Numbered from the stretch's first letter, positions 35,951 to 48,721 are shown. The stretch: 64,000 nt of DNA from Anniella stebbinsi (GCA_029215795.1 JARDYH010000002.1:109614501-109678500), one strand, 5' to 3'. Notes: generated from the letters alone by a model not told the origin. Translations and numbers: made by a program.

Positions 35951-37080
35951 TGAGCACAGTACATTTGCTTTGGCTTTCCTCCCGCAGTGAGATAGTATCT
36001 ATCGCATTATATTATTGTGTGTAGGTGTGATTTTCATTGATTTGTTTTGTATTCTTTTTTATTCTCTTGTGAAACACTTTGTTTGAAGTGAGAAGCAGGA
36101 TAAAATATTGCTAATAATTCATTCTTAGATCACACATTTCTCCGTGCCCAGCCTTAAAATGAGACAACTCTGCAGGCTGTGCGGAGCTTAGGGGCTTATG
36201 TACATGTCAATATTTCAGAGAGAAACATCTGACCTTGAAATGAAAATGGTTCCAGTACTTCCAGCTGGGGCCCTTTCTGATTGCTGATAAACTGTCCCAG
36301 AATATCAAGAGATTGCTTGATGAACTGAAGGCCAGGACAGGATCTCTGCATATTTGGCAAGATCTGAGGGGTGCTGCTACTGGACATTTGTTGTATCCTG
36401 CTAGATGGGAAATATTCCTTCTAATTGGTTTACGTGTTTTCAGTAGGAAAACAGATCCAAAAACTAAACAGGAGAAAGAAGACCAGCAAACAATCTTAGC
36501 GAAATATCCAGTTCTTTGTGTACCAACATAGAAGAACTGTCCTATAGAAATCCTCGCCAAGATGGCACACAATTCCCCTCTGACTAAATTTAAATCAGCA
36601 TTACGGATTAAAATGTAACAAATAAATAAAATATATTGTAAAATAAACTGAACAATCAGAAATAAACTTATAAATAATATCAATAAAAAATAAAATAAGG
36701 AGGCCTGCTTTGGTGAGGGTACTGCAGATGTGAAGTTGCTCCAAATTTTCAGATTAGCATGTTGAACCTGATGGGACCCATCATGGCCAAGGACACACAC
36801 CCCTTTTAGATCATGTTTTGCTGCATTATGAGATCAGTGGGGCCGTGTCATAGTTGGCCCTTGTGTCTTATTTCCTATTGGCAGCAAAGAGCCAGTGGTT
36901 TGGCAAAATGTAGGTTTTTCTCATACTGATTAAACTTCCTATGAGCAGAGGCTTTCTAAGCTTAGGACCAAACTAGACTAGTCAGAGGAGATCTCCCATC
37001 CCTATATTTCTTCAAAAAGCAACTGCAGGGCCTCTCAGATTGGACTGGGATCATGAAATGGGGATAATGGAGGATTAACT

Positions 37081-37335
37081 TTAGGACTAGCCCAAGACAG
37101 TTTGCTGCCTGAGGCAAAAAGCAAGGTGGCGCCCCTCCCTTTCATGGACAGAAACTAACTGGAATGGCAGTTGAATCTTTCTTCAACACTGGTAATGGGA
37201 CAGACCTTCCGCCACACCTAAAAGCAGCAGGCTACCTTAGGAGGCACAGGCTTTCTCCTCCGACTCTTGGCTGTCGCCTTCCAGCATCTACCACCTGAGA
37301 CAACCACCTCACTCTGCCTCATGGTAGGGCTGGCC
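37081..37335. repeat. Fold-back repeat (GGGCTGGCCCT family)
   Basis: Left end AGGACTAGCCCAAGACAGTT with GCCTGAGGCAAAAAGC; right end GCCTCATGGTAGGGCTGGCC with ACCTGAGACAACCACCTCAC. The ends are degenerate inverted repeats. A partial relative begins at 39474 (CAGGGCTGGCCCTATCATTA). Confidence 0.45.
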
Positions 37336-37432
37336 CTGATTAACATTTTCCTCCCATGCTGTTTTCCTGATGTAAATCAGCCCCTCCCTAAGCTAGTATT
37401 TTCCCTCTCAGGGAAAACATAGAGGTACATGA

Positions 37433-38808
<1,376 letters not shown>

Positions 38809-38881
38809 GATGACAGCGTGTCCCAGAGTAGCTCCGATGCCGGGCTTGGCAGTGACCATGAAAGCGACACCCTGACAATAG
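38809..38881 (+). CDS. ABCA1: ABCA1 exon 24: cytoplasmic regulatory region
   Basis: 73 bp, same as human: DDSVSQSSSDAGLGSDHESD then TLTI and one base. The first serine matches human S1042, a reported PKA site, though the preceding KKE is KKD here. Confidence 0.98.
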
Positions 38882-40173
38882 GTAAGGGCTTTGAAAAACT
38901 ACAACACAGTCAGATTGCTTCTCATGTGCCAGCCATTTGTGGGTTTATTGCTGGAGTGTGACCTTTCAATCAGTCGGATTGCTGGTATTTGGGGACAATT
39001 TAAATACTTGGCATGTTCCCCTTACCCCCCAACACAGCACAATAGGCTGACCATCTGAAAAGGAGGACAGGGCTCATATAACTTTAACAGTTGTAGAGAA
39101 AAGGGGATTTCAGCAGGTGTCATTTGTATGCAATTAGTTCCTGGTGAAATTCCCTCTTCATCACAACTGTTAAAGGTGCAGGCACTATACTAGAGTGACC
39201 ATATACAAAAGAAGGCAGGGCTCTGCAACTTTAACTGTTGTGATGAAGAGGGAATATCACCAGGAACTAATTGCATACAAATGACACTGGTTGAAATTCC
39301 CTTTTCTCTACAACTGTTAAAGTTATATGAGCCCTGTCCTCCTTTTCAGATGGTCAGCCTAAGTAACGATAAGTAGGTGATTTGGTCTAAGTACAGTTGG
39401 TTGAATCCAGACTGTCCTTCTGCCGGCAGTGATATCCCCTGAATGGAGTTCTGCTGAGAACATCCCTACGCAGGGCTGGCCCTATCATTAGGCAGAGTGA
39501 GACAGTTGCTTCAGGGGATAGATGCTGGGCAGGTGTTGGAGTAAAGACCTATGTACCATGCCATTTCCTCTGTGTGCCCTAAGTTAGCCTGCTGCCTTCA
39601 ACTGCAGTGGAGGATGCTGTCCAGTCATCGGTGTTTAAGACAGGTTCATCTACCAATCTAGTTGGAATGGGAGAGGTGCCATTTTGTTCTTGTTTCGGGA
39701 AGACAAATTTCTTGGGCCAGCCTTGCTCCCATGGCAGAAAGGCGGGGGAGGTGACTTTTGCCAATTTCCCCCTCCCCTGCAGCCCTCAGCACCATGTCCC
39801 TCACTATGCCAGAGTGTCCCCCAGCCCTCCAGAACATGTTTGAGGAGCATAGAAAGCTTCAGGTGAGGGGAAATGAATAATAAAAAATGCTCCTCATTCA
39901 ACCAGTGGGATTCCTCTGCTGGAACGGAAGCTTTCTGCAGACGGAAGGGGCCTTCCGCTCACAGAAAGCAAAGTCTGGAGCCTACGTACTGTTTCTATAC
40001 ATTCAGTTGCTTTGGAATTAATGGAGGATCCTGATCTTCTCTCACCTCGACACAATGCCCAGAGAAATAGGCACTTCAGTCATTGACAATATCACGTTGC
40101 TGTTTGCTATTAGCAAGATGCAAAGCAAATTGCCAGCAGTAGAGGAATCTGATGGTAGCTTTGCTTCTTCCAG
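38882..40173 (+). other. ABCA1: ABCA1 intron 24
   Basis: 1292 bp with a full-length palindromic MITE (39043-39361) and a partial fold-back repeat from 39474. Nothing nameable in 39650-40173. Confidence 0.85.
39043..39361. mobile_element. Palindromic MITE, full length (TAGGGTGACC family)
   Basis: 319 bp. The left end TAGGCTGACCATCTGAAAAG and the right end CTTTTCAGATGGTCAGCCTA are exact reverse complements, and the mirror continues nearly to the centre, e.g. AATTAGTTCCTGGTGA against TCACCAGGAACTAATT. There is no coding sequence. Relatives are at 22011-22230 and 62528-62829. Confidence 0.9.
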
Positions 40174-40376
40174 ATGTGTCTGCAATTTCCAATCTCATCA
40201 TGAAGCATGTCCCTGAAGCGAGGCTGGTGGAGGACATCGGCCACGAGCTGAGCTACATTTTGCCCTACGAAGCAGCAAGAGACGGAGCTTTTGTGGAGCT
40301 GTTTCATGAGATTGACGACCGCCTCTCTGACCTGGGGATTTCCAGCTATGGCATTTCTGAGACGACCCTGGAGGAG
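40174..40376 (+). CDS. ABCA1: ABCA1 exon 25: regulatory domain 1
   Basis: 203 bp, same as human. [40 protein letters not shown] and [20 protein letters not shown] then EE. This is the compact cytoplasmic regulatory domain that follows NBD1 in ABCA proteins. Confidence 0.99.
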
Positions 40377-40767
40377 GTACGTGAACCGCACCCTTTTTAA
40401 GGAAGGAATAGAAACCATTCTGGAAAGCATGCAGGCGCTGTATGTTCAGGTGCATGGCCCATGGATCGTGCAATTAGCCGAGCTTCAGAGACTCGTCTTC
40501 CATGCATGCTTAGGATTGCATCTGTCCAGAGGGCCTTTCATTTCCTTTTTGAGCATAAGCCTCACATGTCTGCATGTTGCATCACAAAGAGTGTCTCAAA
40601 ATGGTATGAACCTGACTAAAATGGTGTGGGATGGGGGCTTCTTTTTAAAACTCCAGTTGTCCCTGCTGCACATATGCATCTAAATGTATAGGGCTCTGAA
40701 ATGCAGTCTGTGAACTCGGGGAGCTTCAGATGTCTCTGAAGGTTAGGGGACGTCCCTACCTTGGGTT

Positions 40768-40950
40768 GGTGCCACAGCTCAGCCTGACAGAGCACAGGCC
40801 TGGCATGCAGAAGGTCCCAGGTTCGACCCCCGGCTTCTCCAGGTATGACAAGTAAAGATTCCTGCCCGAAACCCTGGAGAACCATTGCTGCCAGTCAGTG
40901 CCGACAGTACTGGGCTAGATGGACCAACGGTCTGACTCAGCTTCCTGTAT
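40768..40950 (+). repeat. tRNA-derived SINE, nearly full length
   Basis: GGTGCCACAGCTCAGCCTGA head, GGTTCGACCC B box, AACCCTGGAGAACCATTGCT body and CTAGATGGACCAACGGTCTG with GACTCAGCTTCCTGTAT at the end. Confidence 0.85.
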
Positions 40951-41202
40951 CTCTTGTGAGAGAGCAGTGATGGTAGTCAGTGCACCTTGCTGGTGTTACT
41001 GAGAGCCAGTTGACCCAGTCAGAAGAATGAAGTGGCCAAGCTTTCCCTGCACTCTTCAGGCTGCATATTGGAAGAATGGGAACATAAAAAAATGACCTTA
41101 TTCCAAGTCAGAGCCTTGGTCCATCTAGCTTAGTATTGTCTACAGTGACTGGCAGCAGGTTTCTGGCAGGGTCCCCTCCCAGCTGCACCTGGAGAGGCCA
41201 GC

Positions 41203-41384
41203 AGTGGAGGCTGGTGACTGTGAATCCATCCTGGGTTTCAATCTAAAGCTTTAAAGGATCTACCCAAGGTGCCGGACCCATTTCGGGGTTAGGGTTCAGA
41301 ACCTTGGATACCTCCTTTAGAGTTCTGACTGAAACCCAGAGTGGATTCACAGCCCCACTGACATCGCAACCACCAGCCTCGACT
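41203..41384. repeat. Fold-back element (AGTGGAGGCTGGTGGC family), copy 2
   Basis: AGTGGAGGCTGGTGACTGTG and ATCCATCCTGGGTTTCAA at left; CTGAAACCCAGAGTGGATTC and AACCACCAGCCTC at right, inverted. It matches 31715-31894. Confidence 0.75.
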
Positions 41385-41679
41385 GGATGCCAGGAGTTGA
41401 ACTCGGGACCTTTTGCACACGAAGCAGGTATGGCTGGCCTGTCTCTTTCTCCCATCCCCAAATATAAGCCACATACACATAGTGAATTCTCTTCCATGAA
41501 AACAACATCCTGAACACAGAAAGCAGGGGGAAAGCATCTCAGGAAATAGTTCTGGCTCATTCTTTCTTCTTCTCCCACTCGGCTTTGTCGTGGTTGTATT
41601 TTGTTTTGTTTTAATATAGAAAGAGCTGTTTCATTTGTTTCTATTTAAGTTTCTGTTCTATTTCAATTGTCTATCATCT

Positions 41680-41740
41680 TTGTGAACCGCCCAGAGAGCT
41701 TTGGCTGTAGGGCAGTATAGAAATGTAATAATGCTAATAA
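41680..41740 (+). repeat. LINE-type 3' tail
   Basis: GTGAACCGCCCAGAGAGCTT, GGGCAGTATAGAAATGTAAT and a short AATGCTAAT end. Confidence 0.65.
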
Positions 41741-42132
41741 TGTATCATTTTCCCACCCAAAAGGCGTTTAAACGACAACAATGTAAAAATATTCAAACCA
41801 TGAAAAAAATAATGATGGGGTCCCCTGCTGAAAAAGGTTTAAGACCGTCTTTTCTTGGCTGACGATAAAAAACATTTGATTCCCCACTGTCAGCCTGCAC
41901 TATTTGGGTTCGTCAGGGAGAAGGTTGACCGTTTGATTCTGCTGATCGTACAAACAGGCTCTTAAGTTGAAGCCGCTTTGTTTGAATCCAGCCGGATCCC
42001 AAACTGTGTTGTCTTTTAGCTTGCTGTGGCATTCGCGGTGAGAGAGTAATACAGAACCTTGGAAATCAGGCAAGTACAGTAGAGCTGCTTTACAAAGTAG
42101 CTGACTGTAATTTGAACATTTCTGTCTTTCAG

Positions 42133-42181
42133 ATATTTCTCAAAGTAGCAGAGGACAGTGGTGTGGATGCGGAGACCTCAG
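42133..42181 (+). CDS. ABCA1: ABCA1 exon 26: regulatory region
   Basis: 49 bp, same as human: IFLKVAEDSGVDAETS plus one base of the next codon. The Leu-x-x-Val-Ala motif closes the regulatory domain. Confidence 0.98.
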
Positions 42182-42503
42182 GTAAACATGATGTTTGCGG
42201 TGTCATTTTTGGACCCCTTATATGGAGGCTGCAAAAAAAAAATGGCAGCATTTAATGGATAGCCAACCTGTTTGAAATCCTCTCCCCATGTGGATCAGCC
42301 CAAGCGTAGGGCCAGTCCATGCCAGCAGCAACGGCCTCCAGGAATGTGTGGCACTGCTTTGGGGACTCTTTATGGAATGGGACCGATGAATGTGTAAGGA
42401 ACTTTGTTAATGGTGGTTCTCCAGTCAAGATAGAAGAAAGTGGAGTTGGTGGTGGACCAATTCTGGCTGACCTCAGTGAGCTAACTTGGGCTTTTCTTGT
42501 CAG
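42182..42503 (+). other. ABCA1: ABCA1 intron 26
   Basis: 322 bp, no repeat or gene seen. Confidence 0.85.
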
Positions 42504-42614
42504 ACGGCACATTGCCTGCCAGAAGGAACCGTGTCTTTGGAGACAGGCAAAGCTGCCTTCGTCGAGTCACAGAAGATGATACCCTTGACCCCAATGATTC
42601 CGACATAGATCCAG
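42504..42614 (+). CDS. ABCA1: ABCA1 exon 27: PEST-like segment
   Basis: 111 bp against 114 in human. [20 protein letters not shown] then [16 protein letters not shown]. The human counterpart is the PEST sequence that controls calpain degradation and apoA-I stabilisation. The acidic run and the threonine of TEDD are kept; one residue of human NRRAFG is missing. Confidence 0.97.
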
Positions 42615-43407
42615 GTAAAAGATGAAAAATATCTGTGTCTATTTGTCTGCCTTCAGCGAAACATGATTGCAAAAAGTATATTATATTTAATGGATCGATA
42701 CAGTTGATGATTGACTAAGGGCTGACGCACACCTATATATTCATGGCTCAGTGATCACGTTTCCAAACGAAGACTCACATGTGTGAATGCAGGGTTGTAC
42801 AGATTTACTTAAATCTGTCCCATATGTGTTTTACAGATTCCCAAGGGTCTTTCATTTCATTGCCTACTCATTGATGGAATCTGATTTTTTTTTAAACCAG
42901 GAATTGATTCTACTTGCGCTAATATGCCTTAGTGCAAGCAGAACGAAATTCTGCATCTGTTCAAGTGTGCATTATTAGTGCTAATGGGTACATGTGCTGA
43001 TGCATATTAGTTAATGCAAATTTGCGCTAATCCCCCTGCTAAAGTGAAAAAAAAACTGGTCTGCGAGAGCACAAGATCCATGTGACTCGGAAAAAAACCC
43101 AGTACACTGGGAAAACCTGCGGGTCAGATTCCTAGACACCCGAAACCACTTGAATTTGTTGCGGGTTCCTCTAACATCCCCAGGTGGATGGGCTGTTACA
43201 GATTGACTTCACTATCCTCATAGTTGACACCAAAGGCAAGAGAAGCAGGCATGTCTTCTGAGCCTGAAGGCTGTAAGGCCTTTGCGTGGAGTGACGTAAC
43301 TGACGTCTCTCTGCCAGCATGATCTCACATTTGATAAAATCGGAGACCACATCCTACCTTGGGTGAGAGGGGCAAACATCTCATGAGCTGCTACTGTTTA
43401 CTTGCAG
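42615..43407 (+). other. ABCA1: ABCA1 intron 27
   Basis: 793 bp. I see no gene and no repeat I can name. Confidence 0.8.
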
Positions 43408-43556
43408 AATCCCGAGAAACTGACCTGCTGAGTGGGATGGATGGAAAAGGATCCAGCCAGGTGACAGGGTGGAAGCTCACCAAGCAGCAGTTTGTGGCTC
43501 TGCTCTGGAAAAGACTGCTTATTGCCCAACGCAGCAGGAAGGGTATTTTTGCCCAG
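43408..43556 (+). CDS. ABCA1: ABCA1 exon 28: entry to the second half
   Basis: 149 bp, same as human: [40 protein letters not shown] and RSRKGIFAQ. The second part is the amphipathic elbow helix before TM7, with the positive cluster KR..RSRK at the inner membrane face. Confidence 0.99.
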
Positions 43557-44616
43557 GTGAGATGGGTTCTGATTGCTAAAAGTCGCAGGGTTGTGTTCTG
43601 TTGGCATCTCAAAAACTGCCTCCGTTTCTGTTTGTTAAATGCATTGTTTGAGGCTGGTTCTGTCTGCAAGCAGCTTTTCCTAAGGCCAGACCAAAACATT
43701 CAACCAGGTTGTTTTCACACCAGGCCTTAAACCGGCATGTAATTCCTCCCCTAACCTTAAATCAGTATGTAATCCTACATTGACAATGTATTGTATCCAA
43801 TGTTAATCCTACTTAGAGTAGACCGATAGGAATGAACGGGGCCTAAGTTAAGACTAACCGTGGATGCAACCCAGTGACCACACGGCCCCATAAATAGTGT
43901 GGAACAGGCTCAGTGGCATTTAAGCTTCATGCGTGAAAACCGTGAAAGAGTAATTTAAGGAATAGCCTGTGTTTTTAATAATCAATGTAAATTCTCTCTG
44001 TCCTCTGTAAGTCTTTCCACACTGTCATATCTATCTGTATTTGACAGTATCCAATTAGCTGCCACGCAGTAGCAATTCGTATTTAACTGTATCTGACAGC
44101 TGACTCGGCGATAAGAGTTTCGCGTTTGGAAATGAACTCAGTCATTTAGCCAAACTAAACGGGCCAATTTCAAAGGCTGATCATGAATTTTGACCTCAAC
44201 ATTTGAAAAATGGAGTGAAGGTTGACATGTTTCAGTGCTGAGATTTGCATGGTTTCCAATGCACTTTGGAAGGCATTTTTGCGTTTTCTTGCGTATCTTT
44301 TGCATTTGCAAGGTTCAGCCTCATTGCCGCTAGAGGACGGTGTGGTTAAAGAAGTACACATTTTGAGTGGGTTCTGCTTTTCCTGTCCTGCTTCTAGGAG
44401 AGCTTGGAACTGGGTGCCTTTTTCCATAGCAGGGGTCCCCTCTAGAAGAAATTGCTTTTACGCCTGAATCTCCGAATATGCGCATTAACTTACAGCCGAG
44501 TTTACGCCTAATACCTATATATGAGAGGCGTGGAGGCGTGAGGGAAGGGGCATATTATTGGGCATCGTTATATTTCTCAGAACATCTGGAGATGAACTTC
44601 TCTTCTGTGGTTTCAG
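43557..44616 (+). other. ABCA1: ABCA1 intron 28
   Basis: 1060 bp with a partial MITE near the 3' end (44434-44542) that stops about 75 bases before exon 29. Nothing nameable elsewhere. Confidence 0.85.
44434..44542 (+). mobile_element. PIF/Harbinger-like MITE, 5' part only
   Basis: GGTCCCCTCTAGAAGAAATT, TTGCTTTTACGCCTGAATCT, ATATGCGCATTAACTTACAG and CGCCTAATACCTATATATG align with the start of 13962-14115 and 59371-59725. Confidence 0.55.
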
Positions 44617-44741
44617 ATCGTTCTCCCAGCTGTCTTCGTTTGCATTGCTCTCTTGTTAAGTTTGATTGTGCCTCCCTTTGGTAAATATCCCAGCCTGGAA
44701 TTGCAACCATGGATGTATAATGATCAATTCACATTTATCAG
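44617..44741 (+). CDS. ABCA1: ABCA1 exon 29: TM7
   Basis: 125 bp, same as human. [20 protein letters not shown] is TM7, followed by [20 protein letters not shown] at the start of extracellular domain 2. Confidence 0.99.
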
Positions 44742-45539
44742 GTACATATTAATCCACAGGGTGAAAACTGAGTTTTAAACTGGGGGTGGGGGTGATAGGA
44801 GTTCAAAATATATTTAAAAGGAACAATTGCATGAAATCAGCCCATGAGGCAGCACAGAAGAAGCAGACATTATTTTAAGAAGGGTGTTGAAAACAGGAAG
44901 CCTTAACCCCATTCCAAAATGCCAACAGGAAAATTAACACTTGGTCTTCCGGGGCGGGAGAGAGAGAGAGGGCATCCCTCAGATGAGATGCCACTGCAGA
45001 AAGAGTCTTGCTTCTAGTGGGCACTAATGTCCTTTCAGACAAAGAAGGCAATTGCACATGAAGATTTTAATGCAACCTTCTCCAACTTGGTGCTCTCCAG
45101 ATGTGTTGGACTACAATTCCCAGCATACCCCAGCCAGCATGGAGGGCACCAGGCTGGGGAAGGCTGCTTTAATGCATAGCAAGGCTCTAATAAGAAAATA
45201 TGTTCTCCGAATTGGGGGGAAAAACAAGGATCGACGTTAGAGGTTAAGATAAATATTGCAAAAATGTTCATATAGAAAGTAATATTTATGGGGATCCTTG
45301 CTAGACTTCTGTGTTGAGTTTGTGTGTGCGCATTGGGGGGAATACATTGATCATGGTCATTCTAGAATGCAGAAATGCGTGTCGACGCAACCCGTGGTAT
45401 GTGTGCATATAGTTGTTTGAGGCAAATGGCTTCTTCTTCCTGAACCCTTCTCGGTTCCTCTGCCTTGGCCCTTTGCAGTTTTGCTCTGCCTGCCCATGAG
45501 CCCAGAGGCTCTGATGGTGTCCTTTTGATACATCCACAG
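44742..45539 (+). other. ABCA1: ABCA1 intron 29
   Basis: 798 bp with one palindromic repeat (45072-45167). Nothing else seen. Confidence 0.85.
45072..45167. repeat. Fold-back repeat, both arms
   Basis: GCAACCTTCTCCAACTTGGT at left and CACCAGGCTGGGGAAGGCTG at right, with TGTTGGACTACAATTCCCAG inside. Confidence 0.75.
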
Positions 45540-45638
45540 CAATGATGCTCCAGAAGACGCCAGCACTCAGAACCTGTTGAATGCTCTCCTCAGCCAACCC
45601 GGCTTCGGGACCCGCTGCATGAAAAATTACTCCATCCC
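45540..45638 (+). CDS. ABCA1: ABCA1 exon 30: extracellular domain 2
   Basis: 99 bp, same as human. After the split serine codon it reads [20 protein letters not shown] and [13 protein letters not shown]. The sequon NYS is not in the human sequence as I recall it (human ..EGNPIP). Confidence 0.97.
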
Positions 45639-46321
45639 GTAAGTGGAAGCTTTGCAAAACCCTTGTGAAAAGCGAAGAGGGGGGGGGAAGGGGGAAGAAC
45701 ACAGCCGACCTAAGACAATGAATACTGCTTTTGGGTGCCACTGGAATCCCTAGTGTGGATCTCTTGGAAATGACGTACAGGGCTGTGCATATGCTACAAT
45801 TCTGTGGGAGCTGCAGAATGTGGCTCTACAAATCTCAGCTTGCAACTGATGGTTGTAATGGTGTGCTTGGGAGGCAGGATCCACACTGCTGTTTCATAAT
45901 GGTTTATAAAGGTTTTGACAACTGTTCGGACCCAGGACGCATGACTTATACTGTTTTCAAAGTGTTATATCCTGCTTGGTGTACATCTGACCCTGGTGAA
46001 ATCTCAGCAGATAGACGAGCTACTGAATATGCTTTCCAGAGCAGGGCTTCTTCAGTACATACCTGCTGGACACATAGCAGGATTGTGGATGTTTTTAACA
46101 CACAACTCTGTGTCTGAAGGTTATAAATGGAGTGAACTGCTTGCTCTCTCACACCTGAAATCTGCTCCTAGTGCAGCTTGTTCTGAATGGGACCGTTCGA
46201 CTGACCACATCATTTTCGAGTGCATAATAGGCGACAGGAGGCGATGCTGTCCTGGTGGCCAATAGAATTTCTGAAAGGTGTTGATGTTCTTCTGACTTAG
46301 TTTTTTCCTTCCTTTGTGCAG
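45639..46321 (+). other. ABCA1: ABCA1 intron 30
   Basis: 683 bp. I see no gene and no repeat I can name. Confidence 0.8.
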
Positions 46322-46511
46322 CGATACTCCGTGCTCTGTGGGGGAAGAGGACTGGGCCACTGCTCCTGTGCCCGAGACAGTCAGGGAAATCTTGCAAAAC
46401 GGCAATTGGACTATAGAGAACCCCTCGCCATCTTGCATATGTAGCAGCGAGAAGATCAAGAAGATGCTTCCTCTGTGTCCTCCGGGGGCTGGGGGTTGGC
46501 CTCCTCCCCAG
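46322..46511 (+). CDS. ABCA1: ABCA1 exon 31: extracellular domain 2, cysteine cluster
   Basis: 190 bp, same as human. [40 protein letters not shown] and [20 protein letters not shown]. The cysteines of CIC and LPLC match human C1463, C1465 and C1477; C1477R abolishes apoA-I binding in people. The sequon NWT is kept. Confidence 0.99.
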
Positions 46512-46689
46512 GTACAGGATACTCTGCTTGCTTTTGCACTCTGGAGCACGTAGAACGGTTAGAGCTTTAGATTGACTGCTGGCCAATACTTGTGAAGCAG
46601 GGCAGGCAACTCAAACAGCCTGTAGGTGGATAAATAGAGTAGATCAATATGTAGGCTAGATTAGGTAGATGGATTAGATTGAAGCTTCG

Positions 46690-46737
46690 ACTATGGGGCG
46701 GTATATAAATGTAAATGCTAATAATAATAATAATATA
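46690..46737 (+). repeat. LINE-type 3' tail
   Basis: CTATGGGGCGGTATATAAAT followed by GTAAATGCTAATAATAATAA. Confidence 0.6.
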
Positions 46738-46802
46738 TTTGTATGCTAAAATATAACTGATTATAATCTGTACAAAGAAAGAGAGACATTTTGTACAGAT
46801 TA

Positions 46803-47108
46803 TAGACCGGTGGTGTTGAAACTCAGTCTCATGGGCCAAATTCAGCTCACACAATTTCTCCCAACCACGAATGGTTGGGTGGTTTCCCAGCATGTGTGCA
46901 TTTTTCCCCCTTCTAAAAGGCTGAAATGCCTCTTAGTTAGCAGCAAGAGCCTTGAGCTAAAATATACAAGTATTTTGGATGTTTGTGGGATTTTGGTTCT
47001 GCCCCGCCCTTTACCTTTAGCCCTGCCCATCCCTGGAATGCAGGCCCCTGAGAGCTTCTTTGAAATTGACATTGGGCCCTTAGGTTGAATGAGGTTGTGC
47101 ACCCCTGA
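46803..47108 (+). repeat. Interspersed repeat (CAAATCTGGCCCTC family), copy 2
   Basis: CTCATGGGCCAAATTCAGCT near the start, CAAGTATTTTGGATGTTTGT, TTGGGCCCTTAGGTTGAATG and GTGCACCCCTGATATAG at the end: same order as 25330-25585. Confidence 0.55.
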
Positions 47109-47124
47109 TATAGACTATAGCTTG

Positions 47125-47290
47125 TCATAAGAACAGAAGAAGAGCCCTGCTGGATCAGACCATGGGTCTGTCTAGTCTAGAACTCTGTCCTCACAGTGGC
47201 CAACCAGCTGTCAACCAGGGGCTCACAAGCAGAACACAGGTGCAACAGCACCCTCCCACCCATGTTCTTCCGCAACTGATGTATATAAGT
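47125..47290 (+). repeat. Interspersed repeat (AAGAACATAAGAAG family)
   Basis: AAGAAGAGCCCTGCTGGATC, CAGTGGCCAACCAGCTGTCA and AACAGCACCCTCCCACCCAT match 11266-11660. Confidence 0.65.
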
Positions 47291-47656
47291 ATCTTACTGG
47301 ATCTTGTTCCAGAATTACATAAATAAAGCGTCACCATTATTGTAACTACACTGAATCTCCCGCACGAACCAATTCTTCCAATCGACTCCTAAAACGTGTT
47401 GTTTATTCAAATATGCCGCAATGTGCTTGTTCAATTCCCCCGTTAGAGGTAGCATTTTGTTTTTCTGATTGTTAGCCGATAAAATTCTATCCATTTTTCA
47501 ACCAACACTCTGTGGCCTTTCATGAGGTTAGATTATGAATGACAAATGGCATTAAAGGCATTTCACCATTAATAATATCCTTGATTTATCTTTTGGGTGT
47601 CTTTTCTCCCCCCCCCCCCCACTCCCTCTCCCCCCCACCCCCCTAATCGGCCACAG

Positions 47657-47751
47657 AGACTGCAGAACACCACAGACTTCCTGCAGAACCTGACGGGCCG
47701 CAACATTTCTGATTACCTGGTGAAAACCTATACACAAATCATTACGAAAAG
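47657..47751 (+). CDS. ABCA1: ABCA1 exon 32: extracellular domain 2
   Basis: 95 bp, same as human: [20 protein letters not shown] then [11 protein letters not shown] plus two bases. It has three sequons close together (NTT, NLT, NIS). The acceptor lies behind a C-rich tract with the AG in CCACAG. Confidence 0.97.
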
Positions 47752-48688
47752 GTACCTCGCTGCTATGCTGTCTGCCTTCCTTCGTTGCTGCTAACTCTTT
47801 AGAAACTGGAGCTATGAATTTAAGTGAAATTTAAGTGAAGTTTGATGTCTGGGAATTGTGCACAGGTATAGCATTAAAGCCACAGGATTGAATCCAGTAT
47901 TTTTCACAGAAAAATGAAGAAGAAAAACAACAATTTTAAGGATGCTACCTTCAGGGCATGGAAGGTGTTGCAACAGGGCTCTTTCTCCCATGCAATGAAG
48001 TTCATATTAGAAGCCCCAGACTGTGTATGGCTCTTTCCCATTACAGCATCTCCTCTCCTTTAAACCAATGAAGTGTCATTGAAGTCAATGGGTCAGTAGA
48101 CATGCATAGGATTGGGCTGGAAGTGATTTTGCATCCCCCCCCCCTTTTACCATACATTGTATCGACACCTTAGACTTTTGGGCAACCATTTAAGCCTCGT
48201 TCAAGACCCATTTTCACATACCTTGTGATGTCTCAAAAACAGTTCTCATCAATGGCACATTGGAAGACGATAACTGCCTTTCCATCTAGTGCGTTGGACG
48301 AGAGGCATAAACCCTATTTACTCTATAAACGAATGTCTGGTTTATACTAGTTTAGCAATCCTGCTTCTCCCAAATAATCCTGGGAATGGCGCTAGGTTGA
48401 GGTGCTGGAAATCCACTGTCAGCCCCACCCTTCACCTGCCAACCCACAAATTAACAATTCTTAGGATTTCCTGGGTGAGGTAAAGACTCTTAAAAGAGAT
48501 GCGCTAAAGGTCCCAGCTGTGGGTTAAGCTGCAGCTGTATGTAATGGAAACCTGCCAGCCCCTTCTCCTTAGGAAAGCACCCCTATTTTCAAATGTACTT
48601 GTCACTGAGGCATCTCCTGAATATAGGTGGCTCTTATAGAGGGTGGGCCTAATGTAACAAGCACTTTTCTTATTTTTTGCTCCTACAG
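47752..48688 (+). other. ABCA1: ABCA1 intron 32
   Basis: 937 bp. I see no gene; a fragment near 48060-48125 resembles the end of the small CAATCCTATGCA repeat. Confidence 0.8.
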
Positions 48689-48721
48689 TTTGAAGAATAA
48701 GCTCTGGGTGAATGAATTCAG
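48689..48721 (+). CDS. ABCA1: ABCA1 exon 33: 33-bp micro-exon
   Basis: 33 bp, same length as human. With split codons on both sides it reads S-LKNKLWVNEF-R (human SLKNKIWVNEFR). It is the shortest exon in the window. Confidence 0.97.

Larger units (their letters stand above)
40377..42132 (+). other. ABCA1: ABCA1 intron 25
   Basis: 1756 bp: a tRNA-derived SINE, a fold-back element and a LINE-type tail. 41750-42132 holds nothing I can name. Confidence 0.85.
46512..47656 (+). other. ABCA1: ABCA1 intron 31
   Basis: 1145 bp with a short LINE-type tail (46690-46737), two interspersed repeats and a C-rich acceptor tract. Confidence 0.85.

Noticed and set aside
36207..36800. 197-codon open frame on the - strand in intron 22
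   Set aside because: Hydrophobic, AT-driven composition (many F, L, I), no family resemblance; treated as chance.
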